Source: a virus. From it: 22,359 nucleotides of DNA. The position numbers and the translations under genes are program-made. The stretch's first letter is position 1. Every line of letters starts with the position of its first letter. Shown piece after piece: positions 15,696 to 20,472 of this stretch. The stretch lies in the IMG/VR virus record IMGVR_UViG_3300010935_000113, positions 1 to 22,359 of that record; one strand, written 5' to 3'. The notes under the pieces are model-generated. The model was given only the letters and a program-made list of their open reading frames with translations. It did not search any database and was not told the origin of the DNA.

Positions 15696-17246
15696 TCAAG
15701 CCGCCATGAATGAGGAGCCGCGTGAGCGGCTGGAGAGTTTGTCGCGCCATGATTCGGGCTCCTTATGAGTGATCTTTCTGGGGGCTTGGCGGCCGATGGC
15801 CATCTGCACAGCCCAGCTGAGGGAGTCGACGCAGTCGTCGTGGGCCCCGGCCGGGAAGCGCAGCATCTCCAGCCGCGTGGCGTCGTACCACTCGGCTTTC
15901 TCGTCAAAAGACACCATGCCCTGCTGCATCCGGCCCTGCAGCGGACGAGCCCGAGCGAGCTTGTCACTGATGGGCTTGAGGACCGTGATGGGCGGGTACA
16001 TCTTTCGTTCGAGCATTCGTTTCTTTAGTAGCTGTTCGAGAGCACGGTATATCTGCCCGTCCTCAAATCCAAGTTGTTGGCTCGGATTATGCCACTTCTC
16101 ACTTAGATTCAAGATCGCGTCGCAGATGAAGAACGCGTCCCCGCTCTTAAAGCGCACCTGGTCGGCCATGTGCAGCACGTCATCATCGTCCTGCAGCAGC
16201 ACGGTGCCGACTGTGTAGTCATTCTGTTTTTTCTCGCTGATAGCGAAGTCCCAAGCGATGAACACGTTGCAGCGGCTGATGTGTGGCAACGACGCGCGCT
16301 TGAAGTTCTCCTTGAGGAAGTAGGCCCCGTCATCTGGCACTGGATTCTGCTGGTACAGGGCCGACCAGAACCTGGGGCTGATCGTGCGCTTGATCTGGTT
16401 GAGCTTGGCCAGGTCGTAGCGCGCCGGGTGCAGGGCTTCGCCCTTGAGGCGCAGGAGCTCGCCGTGCTCAGGCACGTGCTCGCGGGCGATCAGGTCGGTA
16501 TCGTAGTCGAGGTACTCGTCGGACTCGGCAATAGCAGGGTACTTGACGACGACGAACTGGTCGGCTTCGGGGTCAGCGGCCATGGCCGCCTGAAGACGCC
16601 CTGCAAGGTCGTCATCGTGCCACCAGGTTTGTACTATCAGCACGCCGCCGCCGGGCGCGAGCCGGGTGTAGGCTGTTGAGTCATACCACTCCTTGAGTTT
16701 GTCACGGTTGTCTGCGCTGTCAGCCTCTTCGGCATTCTTGATCGGGTCGTCAATGGTGAGCACGTGCGCGCCTTTGCCGGTGATGCCGCCGCCCACGCCC
16801 GCTGCCACGTAACCGCCGCTCCTGCCCTGGATGCCCCACTCCTCTGCACCCTGAAAGTCCGGGTTCAGCCGGGTCTCAAACACCGGGGCGTAGGCCGGGT
16901 CGCCGATCACCTCCTTCACCTTGCGGCTGAATGACATGGCCAGGCCCACGTTGTATGAGCAGGCGATCACCTCATGGTCGGGGTAGCGGCCCAGGTGCCA
17001 GGCCGGGAACATCCGGCTACCCAGCTCCGACTTTCCGCTTCGCGGAGGCATCAGGAGCATGAGGCGGGGTGATTTTTTGGCTGCCACGTCGTCGCTGAAC
17101 TTTTCCAGGCGCCTGCAGATGTCCTCATGCACCCAGCCCGGCTCATAGAGGGGGTTGATGCGCATGGTGAAGGGCAGAAGACGTCTGCGGGAGAGCAGAC
17201 GGGAGGCCAGCTCAGCTTGTGCGGGTGTCGGGGTTGGTTTAGTCAT
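15696..17246 (-). CDS. terL: Terminase large subunit
   Basis: This is the ATP-driven motor and nuclease that packages DNA into the procapsid. Length is 516 residues. The ATPase domain has Walker A MPPRSGKS at 66-73, Walker B VLTIDDP at 162-168 and a coupling motif in VLIVQTWWHDDD at 202-213. The C-terminal RNase H-like nuclease shows FIAWDFA with Asp333, then the acidic GFEDGQ around 393-398, and HDDCVDSLSWA with Asp470, Asp471 and Asp474 as metal ligands. TerL starts 8 bases before the end of the small subunit gene (shared ATGACTAA), so both are made together. All key residues are present. Confidence 0.95.
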   Translation of the reverse strand: MTKPTPTPAQAELASRLLSRRRLLPFTMRINPLYEPGWVHEDICRRLEKFSDDVAAKKSPRLMLLMPPRSGKSELGSRMFPAWHLGRYPDHEVIACSYNVGLAMSFSRKVKEVIGDPAYAPVFETRLNPDFQGAEEWGIQGRSGGYVAAGVGGGITGKGAHVLTIDDPIKNAEEADSADNRDKLKEWYDSTAYTRLAPGGGVLIVQTWWHDDDLAGRLQAAMAADPEADQFVVVKYPAIAESDEYLDYDTDLIAREHVPEHGELLRLKGEALHPARYDLAKLNQIKRTISPRFWSALYQQNPVPDDGAYFLKENFKRASLPHISRCNVFIAWDFAISEKKQNDYTVGTVLLQDDDDVLHMADQVRFKSGDAFFICDAILNLSEKWHNPSQQLGFEDGQIYRALEQLLKKRMLERKMYPPITVLKPISDKLARARPLQGRMQQGMVSFDEKAEWYDATRLEMLRFPAGAHDDCVDSLSWAVQMAIGRQAPRKITHKEPESWRDKLSSRSRGSSFMAA

Positions 17247-17871
17247 TTGAAAAGCCCTCGAGCAGAGGCGCTGAGGCGTCCCCGGAGATAAGTTTGAGCA
17301 GCTCGGCGTCGGTCATGCTGTTCATCTGCCCCAAAACGACGTTGCCGGACACATCGACCTTGACCCGGGTCTCCACGGGGGCGTAGTAGCCGCAAATCTT
17401 GCCAATTTCCCTCCAACCGGCGACCATCGTGGCCGGTTCGGCCATCAGTTTTGCCATCTCGATGCTTTCAAGCATGCCGTCCATGACCCGCTTGCGCGTC
17501 ATCTGGTTTTCCTCGATCCATTCGGCCTCGTACTTGTGCTTGAGGGCCAGGATATTGGGCATGCGCACCATTCGGTAGCCTATACCGTCGTCGGAGAAGC
17601 CAGCGCGCAGCGTGGCGTTCGGGATTGTGTCGCCCTGCGCCCAGAACTTGACAAACTGGCGCTGCTTTTCAGTGAGCGGCTTGTCGGGGCTGATCTCGCT
17701 GGCGCTGGCAGCTGAGGATGTGTTCTTGGTAGCGGCGCGCGCGGCTGTGATATTCGGCGCAGCGGCGGCGCCGCGCTTTTTTCGTGCGCGCGTGATGGGC
17801 GTAGGCGCCAGGTTGTGCAGCTTCTGGGCACGTGGGGATGGATTGACTTGGCGCGCTGTCATTTTCGGCAT
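17239..17871 (-). CDS. terS: Terminase small subunit
   Basis: This subunit recognises phage DNA and regulates the large terminase. The protein has 210 residues. The first 62 are basic and Ala/Ser-rich, probably disordered. Then LTEKQRQFVKFWAQGDTIPN and ATLRAGFSDDGIGYRMV (66-102) give the helix-turn-helix pattern usual for terminase small subunits, followed by helices in EAEWIEENQMTRKRVMDGML and a C-terminal SMTDAELLKLISGD. It is the first gene of the late block and reads away from the divergent control region. Start may be residue 1 or residue 4 (17862). Confidence 0.88.
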   Translation of the reverse strand: MPKMTARQVNPSPRAQKLHNLAPTPITRARKKRGAAAAPNITAARAATKNTSSAASASEISPDKPLTEKQRQFVKFWAQGDTIPNATLRAGFSDDGIGYRMVRMPNILALKHKYEAEWIEENQMTRKRVMDGMLESIEMAKLMAEPATMVAGWREIGKICGYYAPVETRVKVDVSGNVVLGQMNSMTDAELLKLISGDASAPLLEGFSND

Positions 17872-17893
17872 TCTAGCTTAGAGGCCGAATTGC

Positions 17894-17922
17894 TTGGAAA
17901 AATTTTATAAAATTTTTATGGA
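17894..17922 (+). promoter_or_regulatory. Possible sigma70-like early promoter
   Basis: TTGGAA (17894-17899) and TATGGA (17917-17922) are spaced by 17 bases, which fits a bacterial sigma70 promoter reading into the early block. It overlaps the AT palindrome almost completely, so a protein bound there would block it. Match to consensus is moderate only. Confidence 0.3.
17898..17917. repeat. Perfect 20-bp AT palindrome
   Basis: The sequence AAAAATTTTA and its reverse complement TAAAATTTTT join with no spacer. All 20 bases are A or T in a GC-rich setting, 27 bases before the terS start. It may be an operator for a dimeric protein, a shared -10 region for divergent promoters, or a DNA unwinding element. 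Confidence 0.6.
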
Positions 17923-18000
17923 ATCGGCCGCGTGAGTCTCCCTCCGGGTCGCGCTGCGCGCGTACCCGGCTTCGGATTCGCGTTCCCTCCCAGCGTTTAA

Positions 18001-18017
18001 GGAGGCTCCAAGCCTCC
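18001..18017 (+). promoter_or_regulatory. 7-bp hairpin with 3-base loop
   Basis: GGAGGCT and AGCCTCC pair perfectly around a CCA loop. It sits directly before the 8-bp repeat array. There is no U tract, so it is not a classical terminator. It may act as RNA leader structure or as a DNA hairpin. Confidence 0.5.
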
Positions 18018-18044
18018 GAACTTCCGAACTTCCAAACTTCCAAC
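18016..18044. repeat. 8-bp direct repeats, three and a half copies
   Basis: CCGAACTT (18016-18023), CCGAACTT (18024-18031), CCAAACTT (18032-18039) and a partial CCAAC follow each other without gaps. The array lies between two hairpins. Short spaced repeats like this can bind a regulator or a replication initiator, but at 8 bp the pitch is less than one helical turn, which argues for a flexible or non-classical binding mode. Confidence 0.55.
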
Positions 18045-18061
18045 GGCCAGCAAGCTGGCCG
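18044..18061 (+). promoter_or_regulatory. Conserved hairpin, copy A
   Basis: CGGCCAGCAAGCTGGCCG folds into a perfect 7-bp stem with a CAAG loop (8 bp if the loop closes to AA). The same element with one base pair swapped occurs at 19320-19337. Both are followed by GTA and then by a GCTTGAGC motif and a ribosome site, so they look like homologous leader modules. Confidence 0.65.
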
Positions 18062-18114
18062 TAATGCAGGTGCTGCTTGAGCAAGTTCGCTCTTTTTTCA
18101 CTCTGGAGTTAATC

Positions 18115-18381
18115 ATGGCTACATCCACATCCACATTTGGGCTAACAATCGGCCGAGCCCTCGGCCGCACCGCGGCTACGGCCGTTCATGCAGGGGCCGT
18201 TGCGGCCACATATACCGGCAACTTCGGCAAGGACGTTGCCACTGGCAGCGTTGAAGCCTATGCCGAGCACTCGCTGCGCCTAGCGGCGCAGCGCGAGGCA
18301 GCCAAGGCTGCCCGCACCTTCGCGCCGATAGCCGCACCGCGGCCTACCCGCTCTATCAAGGTAGCTCGCGCTACTGCGTAA
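18115..18381 (+). CDS. Small early protein, Ala/Thr-rich, unknown function
   Basis: The protein has 88 residues, first of the rightward block. The ATG at 18115 is preceded by GGAG; the frame is open further upstream to 18064 but would run through the leader hairpins. The sequence is rich in Ala, Thr and Arg: GLTIGRALGRTAATAVHAGAV with small-residue spacing that could pack as a helix, then a charged helix LRLAAQREAAKAARTF and a basic Pro-containing tail. Being the first early gene and basic, it may bind nucleic acid or the host machinery, but no family is recognised. Confidence 0.65.
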   Translation: MATSTSTFGLTIGRALGRTAATAVHAGAVAATYTGNFGKDVATGSVEAYAEHSLRLAAQREAAKAARTFAPIAAPRPTRSIKVARATA

Positions 18382-18387
18382 CCCCGC

Positions 18388-18433
18388 CGGCCCCTCGGGG
18401 CCGACTTTGTAAAACCCGCGTGTTTATGCACGC
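18388..18433 (+). promoter_or_regulatory. Tandem hairpin spacer before the second early gene
   Basis: CGGCCC-CTCG-GGGCCG (18388-18403) is a perfect 6-bp stem with a CUCG tetraloop, 6 bases after the preceding stop codon. GCGTGT-TTAT-GCACGC (18418-18433) is a second stem with one G-U pair. A GGAG ribosome site follows at 18441. The first hairpin lacks a direct U tract. The pair may end, stabilise or process the mRNA between cassettes. Confidence 0.55.
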
Positions 18434-18450
18434 ATCGTTTGGAGAATATT

Positions 18451-18711
18451 ATGGCCAAGTCTAAAGCCCTCGTGGCTGCTGAACTCAAAGTTGCTGCGCT
18501 CGAGGCTCGCCTCGTCATTGCCGCGCAGGTGTACCGCGCTCAGAAAGCGCACATTTGCGAGCTTGAATCAAAGCTCAACACGCGCGGCGTGATCGCCACG
18601 CGCCCGGCGGCCGAGCCCGTCGTGTCTCGCTACACCAAGCGTGACGGCTCGGTGTGGGAATGCGTGCGCACAGGCAACCGTGCGGTCTCGCACCAAGTGC
18701 TATCAAACTAG
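18451..18711 (+). CDS. Small early protein with coiled coil, unknown function
   Basis: The protein has 86 residues. The ATG at 18451 has GGAGAA before it; an upstream in-frame ATG at 18439 would place the ribosome site inside the gene. Residues 1-45 form a clear amphipathic helix (MAKSKALVAAELKVAALEAR, then LESKLN), likely a coiled coil. The C-terminal part SRYTKRDGSVWECVRTGNRA looks like a compact beta unit with one Trp and Cys. The stop codon TAG is part of the AGGAG ribosome site of the next gene. Function unknown. Confidence 0.7.
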   Translation: MAKSKALVAAELKVAALEARLVIAAQVYRAQKAHICELESKLNTRGVIATRPAAEPVVSRYTKRDGSVWECVRTGNRAVSHQVLSN

Positions 18712-18722
18712 GAGCAAAGACC

Positions 18723-19034
18723 ATGATCGAAACTGTTTTGGTCTTTGGTCTGGTCAACATCATCTTCGAGATGGTGTTGCTAAGCATGGCGCCCGTGCGC
18801 CTGCGGTTGCGGGTGCTCGGGACCCCATCATTGAGCGCGGCTATGCATCTCGCGATGCTGATAGCCAACCTCTTCGTGCATTGGGGCACTGTTGTAGGGA
18901 CTATGAGCGCGGTTACCGCGTTTATAGGCTCACTGATGGCCCTAAAGGCCGCTACACGCGTCTTTGGCAAGCTGGTTGATGGTAGGTACTACACCATCGG
19001 CTTGGTGCGCTACAGCGCCGAGGAGCTGCGATGA
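18723..19034 (+). CDS. Small integral membrane protein of the early block
   Basis: The protein has 103 residues. The start at 18723 is set by AGGAG right after the preceding stop codon. It has a hydrophobic helix at about residues 4-23 (TVLVFGLVNIIFEMVLLSMA), then a basic stretch RLRLRV, then two more hydrophobic segments in AAMHLAMLIANLFVHWGTVV and SAVTAFIGSLMALKAA. The C-terminus FGKLVDGRYYTIGLVRYSAE is polar. Early phage membrane proteins often block superinfection or alter the envelope; this is a guess here. Its stop overlaps the next start (ATGA). Confidence 0.7.
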   Translation: MIETVLVFGLVNIIFEMVLLSMAPVRLRLRVLGTPSLSAAMHLAMLIANLFVHWGTVVGTMSAVTAFIGSLMALKAATRVFGKLVDGRYYTIGLVRYSAEELR

Positions 19035-19108
19035 GAGCCATCCTCGAAACCCTCATTCTCTGCGCCATCTTCGCCTTTATTGGCGTGCTCTTGGCGCTTG
19101 GCGTCTAA
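19031..19108 (+). CDS. 25-residue single-helix membrane microprotein
   Basis: An ATGA overlap with the stop of the 103-residue membrane protein starts a frame of 25 codons ending at TAA 19106-19108. GAGGAG lies at a good distance before the ATG. The product is MRAILETLILCAIFAFIGVL followed by LALGV, almost entirely one hydrophobic helix. Coupling to a larger membrane protein suggests that the two form a complex. It is too short for most gene callers, and only junction, ribosome site and hydrophobicity support it. Confidence 0.55.
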   Translation: MRAILETLILCAIFAFIGVLLALGV

Positions 19109-19121
19109 CTTGGAGAACAAC

Positions 19122-19313
19122 ATGCTTTACAGCACTCGCGTCCCCGGCAAAACCGTTGCCGAGCTCTGCATCAAAGATGGTGCTAAAGAAATAATCATCA
19201 CATTCGTTGATGGCAGCACCTTTGAAATCAGCATCAACATGGTCAACGAACTCTGGGGAATCTGGCTGCCGCCGGAGCAATCTTCCATCGCTTCGAAGAA
19301 CATGCTTGTGTGA
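19122..19313 (+). CDS. Small early protein, beta-rich, unknown function
   Basis: The protein has 63 residues. The ATG at 19122 follows TTGGAGAACAAC, which matches the ribosome site style of neighbouring genes. The core VAELCIKDGAKEIIITFVDG and STFEISINMV reads as three beta strands with a DG turn, followed by a short WGIWLPP loop and a polar tail. No family is recognised. Gap to the preceding microprotein is 13 bases, so both share an mRNA. Confidence 0.6.
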   Translation: MLYSTRVPGKTVAELCIKDGAKEIIITFVDGSTFEISINMVNELWGIWLPPEQSSIASKNMLV

Positions 19314-19319
19314 ATACCA

Positions 19320-19351
19320 CGCCCAGCAAGCTGGGCGTACCGCTTGAGCGG
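19320..19351 (+). promoter_or_regulatory. Conserved hairpin, copy B, with second hairpin
   Basis: CGCCCAGCAAGCTGGGCG (19320-19337) differs from copy A at two positions that pair with each other, so the stem is kept. It is followed by GTA and by CCGC-TTGA-GCGG (19340-19351) with three U residues after it. The GCTTGAGC core of the second hairpin also follows copy A. A strong AAGGAG ribosome site comes 18 bases later. Confidence 0.65.
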
Positions 19352-19380
19352 TTTGAGCGATTTTGCTTAAGGAGAACCAA

Positions 19381-19590
19381 ATGCCTACATGCACACATTG
19401 CGGACGCCAAACATCGTCCCGTGGCCCCTTCGGGGAAGCCCTGCACCCCGAGTGCTGGGAAGAACAGGACGCAGCCATTGCTCGTGTCGAGCGGCGCCTT
19501 GCTGAAAAGCACGGCTACGACACGAGCTACTACGCCCGATGCGACCAAACCGCAGAGCGTGACCGCGGGGACGCGCCGCCACCCGCCTGA
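19381..19590 (+). CDS. Small zinc-finger-like early protein
   Basis: The protein has 69 residues. The ATG at 19381 follows AAGGAGAACCAA. The N-terminus MPTCTHCGRQ and later LHPECW give a Cys4-x2-Cys7-x14-His22-x2-Cys25 pattern, a likely single zinc site. Residues 26-45 form a charged helix (EEQDAAIARVERRLAEKHG). Small zinc proteins of this kind often bind nucleic acid or a host enzyme. The C-terminus is acidic and Pro-rich. Exact role unknown. Confidence 0.7.
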   Translation: MPTCTHCGRQTSSRGPFGEALHPECWEEQDAAIARVERRLAEKHGYDTSYYARCDQTAERDRGDAPPPA

Positions 19591-19601
19591 ACTCTTCACC
19601 C

Positions 19602-19641
19602 TTGGTTGTCGCAGCAACCAATATGAAGCGCTCCAGCTTCA
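19602..19641 (+). promoter_or_regulatory. Tandem hairpin spacer
   Basis: TTGGTTG (19602-19608) pairs with CAACCAA (19615-19621), and TGAAGC (19624-19629) pairs with GCTTCA (19636-19641). Both stems are perfect with 6-base loops. They lie in the 77-base gap before the 94-residue gene, whose ribosome site (GAAAGG) follows. No long U tract is present, so an RNA leader or processing role is more likely than termination. Confidence 0.5.
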
Positions 19642-19667
19642 ATACAACTTAACTTGAAAGGTACGCC

Positions 19668-19952
19668 ATGTCCCCCACCATCACCAGGCTGCCCTATATG
19701 GGTATGCACAAAGAGCCCGTTAGGCCTGAACACAGACTTAACTCGAGGTCCATCAACTTCTCGTCCTTACATGAGTACGAAACCGAGCGGGTCGCACAGT
19801 GGCTTGGATCAACGGCACTGCGCGACCCATGTCAGGTGCTTATCGCCAAAGTCGAGCACCTCTCTCAAATCCTGGGCTGCTCGGAGGCCGAGGCTGAACG
19901 CGTACTCTTCAAGAGACTAGCACCTCAACACGTACACAAAATCGGGCAATAA
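19668..19952 (+). CDS. Small early protein of unknown function
   Basis: The protein has 94 residues. The ATG at 19668 follows GAAAGG; another overlapping frame starting at 19654 has no comparable site. The N-terminus is polar (MSPTITRLPYMGMHKEPVRP), followed by a helix-rich part: LHEYETERVAQWLGSTALRD, then VLIAKVEHLSQILGCSEAEA and ERVLFKRLAP. The second half could be a small helix-turn-helix, given a helix, the turn LGCS, and a second helix, but no family is clear. The 189-base structured spacer begins directly after the stop. Confidence 0.6.
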   Translation: MSPTITRLPYMGMHKEPVRPEHRLNSRSINFSSLHEYETERVAQWLGSTALRDPCQVLIAKVEHLSQILGCSEAEAERVLFKRLAPQHVHKIGQ

Positions 19953-20078
19953 AACCCCGGCGATTTGCTGCATTGAATGTCAGCGCAATGCAGCAGAACA
20001 CAAGACTGACATCGGCTACCTTGGGGCGTTGCTTGCCGAACGCAGGTCATAACGACCAGCCCCTACCTTCACGAACCA
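19953..20078 (+). ncRNA. Structured RNA with H-type pseudoknot
   Basis: The region has no credible gene. Stem 1 is TGCTGCATTG (19966-19975) with CAATGCAGCA (19986-19995), 10 perfect pairs. The loop segment ATGTCAG (19977-19983) is fully complementary to CTGACAT (20006-20012), 7 pairs. This leaves a 1-base first loop and a 10-base A-rich last loop (GAACACAAGA), the geometry of classical H-type pseudoknots. Downstream, GGGG (20023-20026) can pair with CCCC (20060-20063), enclosing CGTT/AACG (20027-20042) and GGTC/GACC (20045-20057), a possible three-way junction. GGGG can also pair with CCCC at 19955-19958, so alternative folds exist. Function is unknown; it may be a leader switch or a small RNA. 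Confidence 0.55.
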
Positions 20079-20135
20079 CTGGTGAGTTCGCCGACATCTC
20101 GTTAAAAACTCGGCATTCTTAACTACAACTGAAAG
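20079..20135 (+). repeat. 57-nt leader repeat, copy 1
   Basis: This element is 56/57 identical to 20409-20465 and ends just before the start of the 78-residue gene. It contains GGTG-AGTT-CGCC (a small hairpin with one U-G pair), then CCGA (20091-20094) pairing with TCGG (20110-20113) and stacking on GTT/AAC, leaving a 6-base bulge. It ends in ACTGAAAG, the ribosome site. It may be a promoter plus leader used twice. Confidence 0.8.
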
Positions 20136-20141
20136 TACATC

Positions 20142-20378
20142 ATGGCAGCAGAAAATTTCACGATCCCCGAAAATGGTTCGGTATCATGGACATGGGCAGG
20201 AAGAAACTACACTATGTCCTATGACGATTCTAGGCAGCTGGATAGCCTTTATACCGGGGGGCATCCTTCCGGACCGACCCACGAAGAGAAAATAGCCATC
20301 ATGCATAAGTGTCAATGGGACACCTGCATGGATGATGATATAGGCTGGGTACATTGCCGCAGCCCACGAACCCGCTAA
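20142..20378 (+). CDS. Small early protein between two repeat copies
   Basis: The protein has 78 residues. It begins MAAENFTIPENGSVSWTWAG, followed by RNYTMSYDDSRQLDSLY, then EEKIAIMHKCQWDTCMDDDI and GWVHC, with three Cys and an Asp cluster that could bind metal. GAAAG precedes the ATG at 6 bases. The gene lies exactly between two near-identical 57-nt elements, so it could be lost or duplicated by recombination and may be an accessory cassette. No family is recognised. Confidence 0.65.
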   Translation: MAAENFTIPENGSVSWTWAGRNYTMSYDDSRQLDSLYTGGHPSGPTHEEKIAIMHKCQWDTCMDDDIGWVHCRSPRTR

Positions 20379-20380
20379 CC

Positions 20381-20404
20381 AGGCTCGGCATTGTCCGGGC
20401 TTTT
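20381..20404 (+). terminator. Intrinsic terminator candidate after the 78-residue gene
   Basis: GCTCGG (20383-20388) pairs with CCGGGC (20395-20400) with one U-G pair and a CATTGT loop, followed by four U. AG/TT can extend the stem. It lies 5 bases after the stop codon and before repeat copy 2, as if to end one cassette before the next begins. Confidence 0.5.
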
Positions 20405-20408
20405 GCAC

Positions 20409-20465
20409 CTGGTGAGTTCACCGACATCTCGTTAAAAACTCGGCATTCTTAACTACAACTGAAAG
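20409..20465 (+). repeat. 57-nt leader repeat, copy 2
   Basis: This copy differs from copy 1 only at 20420 (A instead of G at 20090). The change turns a U-G pair into U-A in the GGTG-AGTT-CACC hairpin, so the fold is kept. It precedes the 319-residue gene with the same GAAAG ribosome site and the same ATCATGGCA start context. Confidence 0.8.
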
Positions 20466-20472
20466 CACTATC

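Larger units (their letters stand above)
17872..18114. promoter_or_regulatory. Divergent control region between late and early blocks
   Basis: This 243-base gap separates the leftward late block from the rightward early block and contains no gene. It holds, left to right, an AT palindrome, a GC-rich hairpin (CCGGGT at 17944-17949 with ACCCGG at 17964-17969), a hairpin with 7-bp stem at 18001-18017, a short direct repeat array, a hairpin at 18044-18061 shared with another spacer, and a T tract at 18093-18098 after a weak GAGC/GCTC stem. Promoters for both blocks are expected here. An origin or packaging site is also possible. Confidence 0.6.

Noticed and set aside
15695-15967. N-terminal extension of the ferritin-like gene
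   Set aside because: This part overlaps terminase in another frame and is Arg, Pro and Cys-rich; the ATG at 15694 right after the terminase stop is the sensible start.
18016-18044. CRISPR array
   Set aside because: The repeats are 8 bases long, adjacent without spacers, and no cas genes are present.
18258-18518. Minus-strand frame of 86 codons across two early genes
   Set aside because: It runs against the early block, crosses two hairpins and has no start signal; Ala and Arg-rich shadow.
19654-19920. Overlapping plus-strand frame of 88 codons
   Set aside because: Pro, Ser and Cys-rich shadow of the 94-residue gene, whose ATG is better placed after GAAAGG.
19941-20012. Pseudoknot as a ribosomal frameshift signal for the 94-residue gene
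   Set aside because: The pseudoknot starts 13 bases after the stop codon, no good slippery heptamer precedes the stop, and no continuing frame of useful length follows.
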